Part shown: piece after piece, positions 14,825 to 16,674 of the stretch
Layout: each line of letters opens with the position of its first letter
Position numbering within the stretch: the first letter of the stretch is position 1
Source: an uncultured Clostridia bacterium
GTDB taxonomy: Bacteria; Bacillota; Clostridia; Christensenellales; Borkfalkiaceae
Assembly (NCBI GenBank): GCA_944376035.1
Contig: CALWBJ010000200.1
Span: 1 to 16,674, forward strand
Length of the DNA stretch: 16,674 nucleotides
Direction of reading: 5' to 3'
The notes under the pieces: generated by a model
What the model was told of the DNA's origin: nothing
The model's input: only the letters and a program-made list of their open reading frames with translations
Database searches by the model: none
Program-made: the position numbers and the translations under genes

Positions 14825-14855
14825 CCGTCGCGCCGTTTCGGCGCGACGGGGTTTT
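14824..14855 (+). terminator. Strong intrinsic terminator, downstream of mscL
   Basis: CCCGTCGCGCCG (14824-14835) pairs perfectly with CGGCGCGACGGG (14839-14850) across a 3-base loop, followed by GTTTT. It lies about 185 bases after the mscL stop. The spacer 14640-14823 and the stretch 14860-15010 are low-complexity and AT-rich, with no gene seen. Confidence 0.92.
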
Positions 14856-15013
14856 AATTTTAATCTGAAATTCTTAAAAATATTTTTAATATAAAGTTTC
14901 AATATAATTTATTGTTTATAAAAAATATGTTCTATAAAATTTAACTCAACGATAAATAAATAAAAATAATCAATAAAAAAGCGGATAAAAGTTTCAATTA
15001 TGCCTGAAAATCC

Positions 15014-15042
15014 TTGCAAATATTGCGGCTTTATGCTAAAAT
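15014..15042 (+). promoter_or_regulatory. Promoter of rpsB-tsf
   Basis: TTGCAA (15014-15019), a 17-base spacer and TAAAAT (15037-15042) with TGC as an extended -10 predict a start near 15049. The leader is about 115 bases. Confidence 0.75.
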
Positions 15043-15048
15043 ATACGA

Positions 15049-15163
15049 GCAAAAAAATTCGCACCCGCGAGATTAGGGGCTTTCGTGTTTCCGAAAATAT
15101 CTACTTAGTCGGAAATGTTGCCTTAAAAAAGGTCCGCGGGGAGGAAAAACGGAGGAATTTATC
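15049..15163 (+). promoter_or_regulatory. Structured 5' leader of rpsB, candidate autoregulatory element
   Basis: CGCGAGA pairs with TTTCGTG (within about 15066-15088, two wobbles). TTTCCG and CGGAAA close a second hairpin just downstream. CCCGCG (15064-15069) can instead pair with CGCGGG (15135-15140) near the ribosome site, which would exclude the first hairpin. GGAGG at 15151-15155 lies eight bases before the ATG. S2 autoregulation through the rpsB leader is known in E. coli; whether this leader does so is inference. Confidence 0.4.
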
Positions 15164-15925
15164 ATGGCAGTTATCACAATGAAACAACTCCTTGAAACGG
15201 GAGTTCACTTCGGACACCAGACAAGACGCTGGAATCCCAAAATGAAAAAGTATATCTACGGCGAGAGAAACGGTAGTCATATCATCAACCTCGAACAGAC
15301 CGTGGAACTAATCGAGAACGACGTGTATCCTTTTGTCGTTGAAACGGTAAAGCAGGGTAAGAGCGTGCTTTTCGTCGGTACGAAAAAACAGGCTCAGGAC
15401 GCCGTTAAAGAAGAAGCCGAAAGATGCGGACAGTTTTATGTCAATTCCAGATGGCTGGGCGGCACGCTCACTAACTTCAAGACCATAAGGTCGAGAGTTG
15501 ACAGACTCAACAAACTTAACAATATGGAAAAAATGGGCGAGTTTGACCTTCTTCCCAAAAAAGAAGTAAGCGAACTCAAAGCCGAACGCGACAAACTCGA
15601 AACCACCCCCGGCGGCATAAAAGAAATGAGAACTCTTCCGGGCCTTATGTTCATAGTTGACCCCGATCAGGAAGATATCGCCGTAAAGGAAGCGAGAAAA
15701 CTCAACATTCCGATAGTTGCTATTACCGATACCAACTGCGACCCCGATTTAATTGACCACGTTATTCCCGGTAACGACGACGCTATAAGAGCGGTTAAAC
15801 TCATCGCTTCCGTTATTGCCGACGCAGTAATAGAGGCAAATCAGGGCGAACAGTTCGATAAGGATATCGAAGAGGATAAAATTGCCGCTGATGAAGTAGG
15901 CGCGGCGGAAGAAGTCAAAGAATAA
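15164..15925 (+). CDS. rpsB: 30S ribosomal protein S2
   Basis: This 253-residue S2 protein sits on the small subunit and is needed for S1 or mRNA engagement. It shows the family hallmarks: MKQLLETGVHFGHQTRRWNP at the start, SVLFVGTKKQAQDAV, RWLGGTLTNFKTI (about 106-118), PGLMFIVDP and the TDTNCDPDLIDHVIPGNDDA segment near the end. The protein ends in an acidic tail (EEDKIAADEVGAAEEVKE). GGAGG lies eight bases before the ATG. tsf follows after 31 bases, the conserved bacterial rpsB-tsf order. Length is normal. Confidence 0.99.
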   Translation: MAVITMKQLLETGVHFGHQTRRWNPKMKKYIYGERNGSHIINLEQTVELIENDVYPFVVETVKQGKSVLFVGTKKQAQDAVKEEAERCGQFYVNSRWLGGTLTNFKTIRSRVDRLNKLNNMEKMGEFDLLPKKEVSELKAERDKLETTPGGIKEMRTLPGLMFIVDPDQEDIAVKEARKLNIPIVAITDTNCDPDLIDHVIPGNDDAIRAVKLIASVIADAVIEANQGEQFDKDIEEDKIAADEVGAAEEVKE

Positions 15926-15956
15926 TCTAAATAATCAGAAAAGGGAGATTAAAATC

Positions 15957-16674
15957 ATGTTTTCAAGCAGTGATGTAATGGAACTCCGTAAAAAGACGGG
16001 TGCAGGTGTTGCAGATTGTAAAAAGGCTCTTACAGAAACCAACGGCGATATGGAAAAGGCCGTTGATTTTCTGAGAGAAAAAGGCATTGCGACTGCTGCA
16101 AAAAAAGCGTCGAGAATAGCCGCGGAAGGTATTGTTGCGGCAAAGGTATGCCCGGGCAAAGGCGTGCTTGTCGAAGTTGACTGTGAAACCGACTTCGTCG
16201 CAAAGGGCGACCAGTATAAGGCTTTTGTTGACGGTGTTGCGGATTATATTCTCGCAAACGACGTTAAGGATATAGACGCTCTTGTCAAAGCAAAAGAGCA
16301 GGAAACGATAGAGGCTACGGCTAAAATAGGTGAAAAAATTTCCATCCGCCGTTTTGTTAAATACGAAGCGACTGACGCGGTTATCGAAAGTTATATTCAC
16401 ATGGGCGGTAAAGTGGGCGTACTCGTTGAAGTTGCAGGTTGCACCTGCGACGGCGCAAAAGAACTCGCACACGATGTAGCCTTACAGATAGCGGCGGCAA
16501 AACCTCTTTATCTCAATGCTTCCGAAGTTCCCGCCGAAGTTTTAGAACACGAAAAGGAAATTTTAAGGGCGCAGGCGCTTAACGAAGGAAAGCCCGCGGC
16601 GATAGTTGACAGAATGGTAGAAGGGAGAGTTAAAAAATATTACGACGAATACTGCCTTTTGAATCAGGCGTTTG
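15957..16674 (+). CDS. tsf: Translation elongation factor Ts (3' end outside window)
   Basis: The frame opens with ATG at 15957, AAGGGAG nine bases upstream, and stays open to the window end, giving about 239 residues of a protein that is cut off. The N-terminal UBA-like domain reads SSDVMELRKKTGAGVADCKK followed by ALTETNGDMEKAVDFLREKG. The core holds the EF-Tu contact motif CETDFVAKG. The visible end, MVEGRVKKYYDEYCLLNQAF, is the conserved region before the C-terminal module. EF-Ts releases GDP from EF-Tu during elongation. It is cotranscribed with rpsB. Confidence 0.98.
   Translation, partial: MFSSSDVMELRKKTGAGVADCKKALTETNGDMEKAVDFLREKGIATAAKKASRIAAEGIVAAKVCPGKGVLVEVDCETDFVAKGDQYKAFVDGVADYILANDVKDIDALVKAKEQETIEATAKIGEKISIRRFVKYEATDAVIESYIHMGGKVGVLVEVAGCTCDGAKELAHDVALQIAAAKPLYLNASEVPAEVLEHEKEILRAQALNEGKPAAIVDRMVEGRVKKYYDEYCLLNQAF

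Noticed and set aside
15000..15182. 60-codon + strand frame beginning MPENPCKYCG upstream of rpsB
   Set aside because: It covers the rpsB promoter and leader, runs out of frame into rpsB, and has no ribosome site. The promoter boxes lie inside it.
15963..16472. 169-codon minus-strand frame opposite tsf
   Set aside because: It lies wholly antisense to EF-Ts, which has an unmistakable sequence and ribosome site.

Overview
The window looks like a chromosomal segment of an uncultured low-GC Gram-positive bacterium (Bacillota, Clostridia-like). The reasons are very AT-rich spacers, purine-rich Shine-Dalgarno sites (AAGGAG-type), occasional TTG starts, TTGACA/TATAAT-type promoters with 17-base spacers, and clostridial-type versions of housekeeping genes. 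All genes read on the + strand except transketolase.

Layout. 1-200: 3' end of a MazG-type nucleotide pyrophosphohydrolase. 486-3212: a two-gene unit with its own promoter and leader hairpin, encoding a PlsC-type acyltransferase that carries an extra zinc ribbon, then a GltS-type Na+/glutamate symporter. 3427-3888: low-molecular-weight protein tyrosine phosphatase. 4227-6083: an ABC exporter half-transporter behind a strong promoter and a perfect 13-bp hairpin at the predicted mRNA 5' end. 6264-6554: a 96-residue four-cysteine protein with its own promoter and a strong terminator. 6664-6981: a broken zinc-ribbon membrane protein gene with a frameshift. 7345-9318 (minus): transketolase with promoter, a palindromic operator candidate and terminator. 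9454-9595: a divergent strong promoter feeding a short GC-rich element that I cannot assign; it could be a small RNA or a 26-codon peptide gene. 9717-10598: an unassigned four-helix membrane protein with a repetitive tail. 10675-12012: MnmE. 12224-14639: a LysR regulator, UppP, a 35-codon unlisted small gene and MscL, tightly packed and probably one operon. 15164-16674: rpsB and tsf (EF-Ts, cut by the window end) behind a strong promoter and a structured leader.

Functionally this is mostly core metabolism and translation plus envelope functions: phospholipid acylation, solute transport, undecaprenyl phosphate recycling and osmotic release. I see no CRISPR array, insertion sequence, phage gene, rRNA or tRNA. 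I did not find a clear novel multi-gene system. The most promising unexplained items are the translationally coupled 35-residue ORF between uppP and mscL, and the promoter-driven element at 9454-9595. Next come the 5'-terminal hairpin of the ABC transporter mRNA and the rpsB leader.
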